Of a DNA stretch of 49,354 bases, positions 49,193-49,354 are shown one piece after another (within the stretch, counting starts at the first letter, position 1; every line of letters begins with the position of its first letter). Source of the DNA: Roseburia sp. (GTDB lineage: Bacteria; Bacillota; Clostridia; Lachnospirales; Lachnospiraceae); the NCBI GenBank assembly GCA_023662875.1, contig JAMPIG010000015.1, positions 1-49,354 on the forward strand, written 5' to 3'. The notes under the pieces were generated by a model. That model did no database searches. It saw only the letters and a list, made by a program, of their open reading frames with translations, and had not been told where the DNA came from. The translations under genes were made by a program, and so were the position numbers.

Positions 49193-49354
49193 TCTGCAAA
49201 CCAACTCCTTTACTTTACAACTTTCCTGTGGTAAAATGTTGACACAGAAGGACGTTGTGTCAACTTCTGATTCCATGTGCGCTGAAGCGCACGAAATCAT
49301 GGTACAATGTCCGCAAAGGGCAGAGTCAAGTGGCCGAAGAAACAGCTGCCGTGC
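49193..49354. other. Right-end intergenic region with two hairpins
   Basis: GTTGACACA...TGTGTCAAC (49238-49264) and GTGCGC TGAA GCGCAC (49277-49292) are perfect stems. No gene start or end is clear before the window edge. Confidence 0.4.

Noticed and set aside
49097-49354. Minus-strand frame open from the right edge toward cysK
   Set aside because: It runs through the cysK promoter and operator and has no coding-like composition.

Overview
The window looks like chromosomal DNA from an anaerobic Clostridia, most likely a Lachnospiraceae-type gut bacterium. Evidence: moderately high GC with strong AGGAGG-type ribosome sites, families typical of that group (DUF5688, DUF3842, DUF1836, DUF1848, DUF4869-like, YqeG next to aroE), NADP-type glutamate dehydrogenase, lipoproteins with Gram-positive lipoboxes, and an archaeal-type aspartyl-tRNA synthetase. 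Most of it is housekeeping sequence, interrupted by three AT-richer accessory patches (about 22.6-24.5 kb, 34.2-36.3 kb and short pieces elsewhere).

Layout: 0-5 kb holds a gene end, a truncated asparagine-synthase domain, aspS with a long untranslated leader, and gpmI plus an acetyltransferase. 5-9 kb holds a cation diffusion facilitator, a zinc metallopeptidase-like protein, gdhA and a helical-bundle protein. 9-12.5 kb holds an SH3-repeat membrane protein, tRNA-Arg(CCG), a DUF5688 protein and efp. 12.5-15 kb holds a fused shikimate kinase/dehydroquinase, aroE and yqeG. 15.2-18.8 kb holds DUF3842 and the nickel-pincer cofactor genes larC, larB and larE (larA is not in view). 19.2-22.6 kb holds a CPBP protease and recQ. 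22.6-24.2 kb holds an overlapping three-gene cassette of unknown function (Toprim-like, DUF4869-like, minimal P-loop ATPase) that reads into recQ. 24.5-26.2 kb holds a GH43 arabinanase and a 17-bp minisatellite.

26.2-32.8 kb is an efflux-type locus: three consecutive lipoprotein adaptor subunits and a 932-residue FtsX-type permease with no ATPase gene. 32.9-36.1 kb holds a repeat-rich zinc-ribbon lipoprotein, an XRE regulator, a decayed Rpn-type gene and a MazF toxin with a small antitoxin. 36.2-38.4 kb holds a methyltransferase-like gene whose start frame is joined by a -1 shift at A AAA AAC, followed by a DUF1848 protein with a C-terminal CX3CX2C motif. 38.4-43.9 kb is rlmD, a small membrane protein, pcrA and an SPFH/zinc-ribbon protein. 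44-49.1 kb holds an HTH regulator, a P-loop kinase-like protein, an orphan ABC substrate-binding lipoprotein, a DUF1836 regulator with tandem operators, an HD hydrolase and cysK.

Most notable for follow-up: the three-gene cassette upstream of recQ, the frameshifted methyltransferase-like/DUF1848 pair, the triple-adaptor efflux locus without an ATPase, and a hairpin-plus-AAGTGTA element present twice in intergenic DNA. Start sites differ from the longest open frames in many genes because a good Shine-Dalgarno site points to an internal start; this is stated for each.
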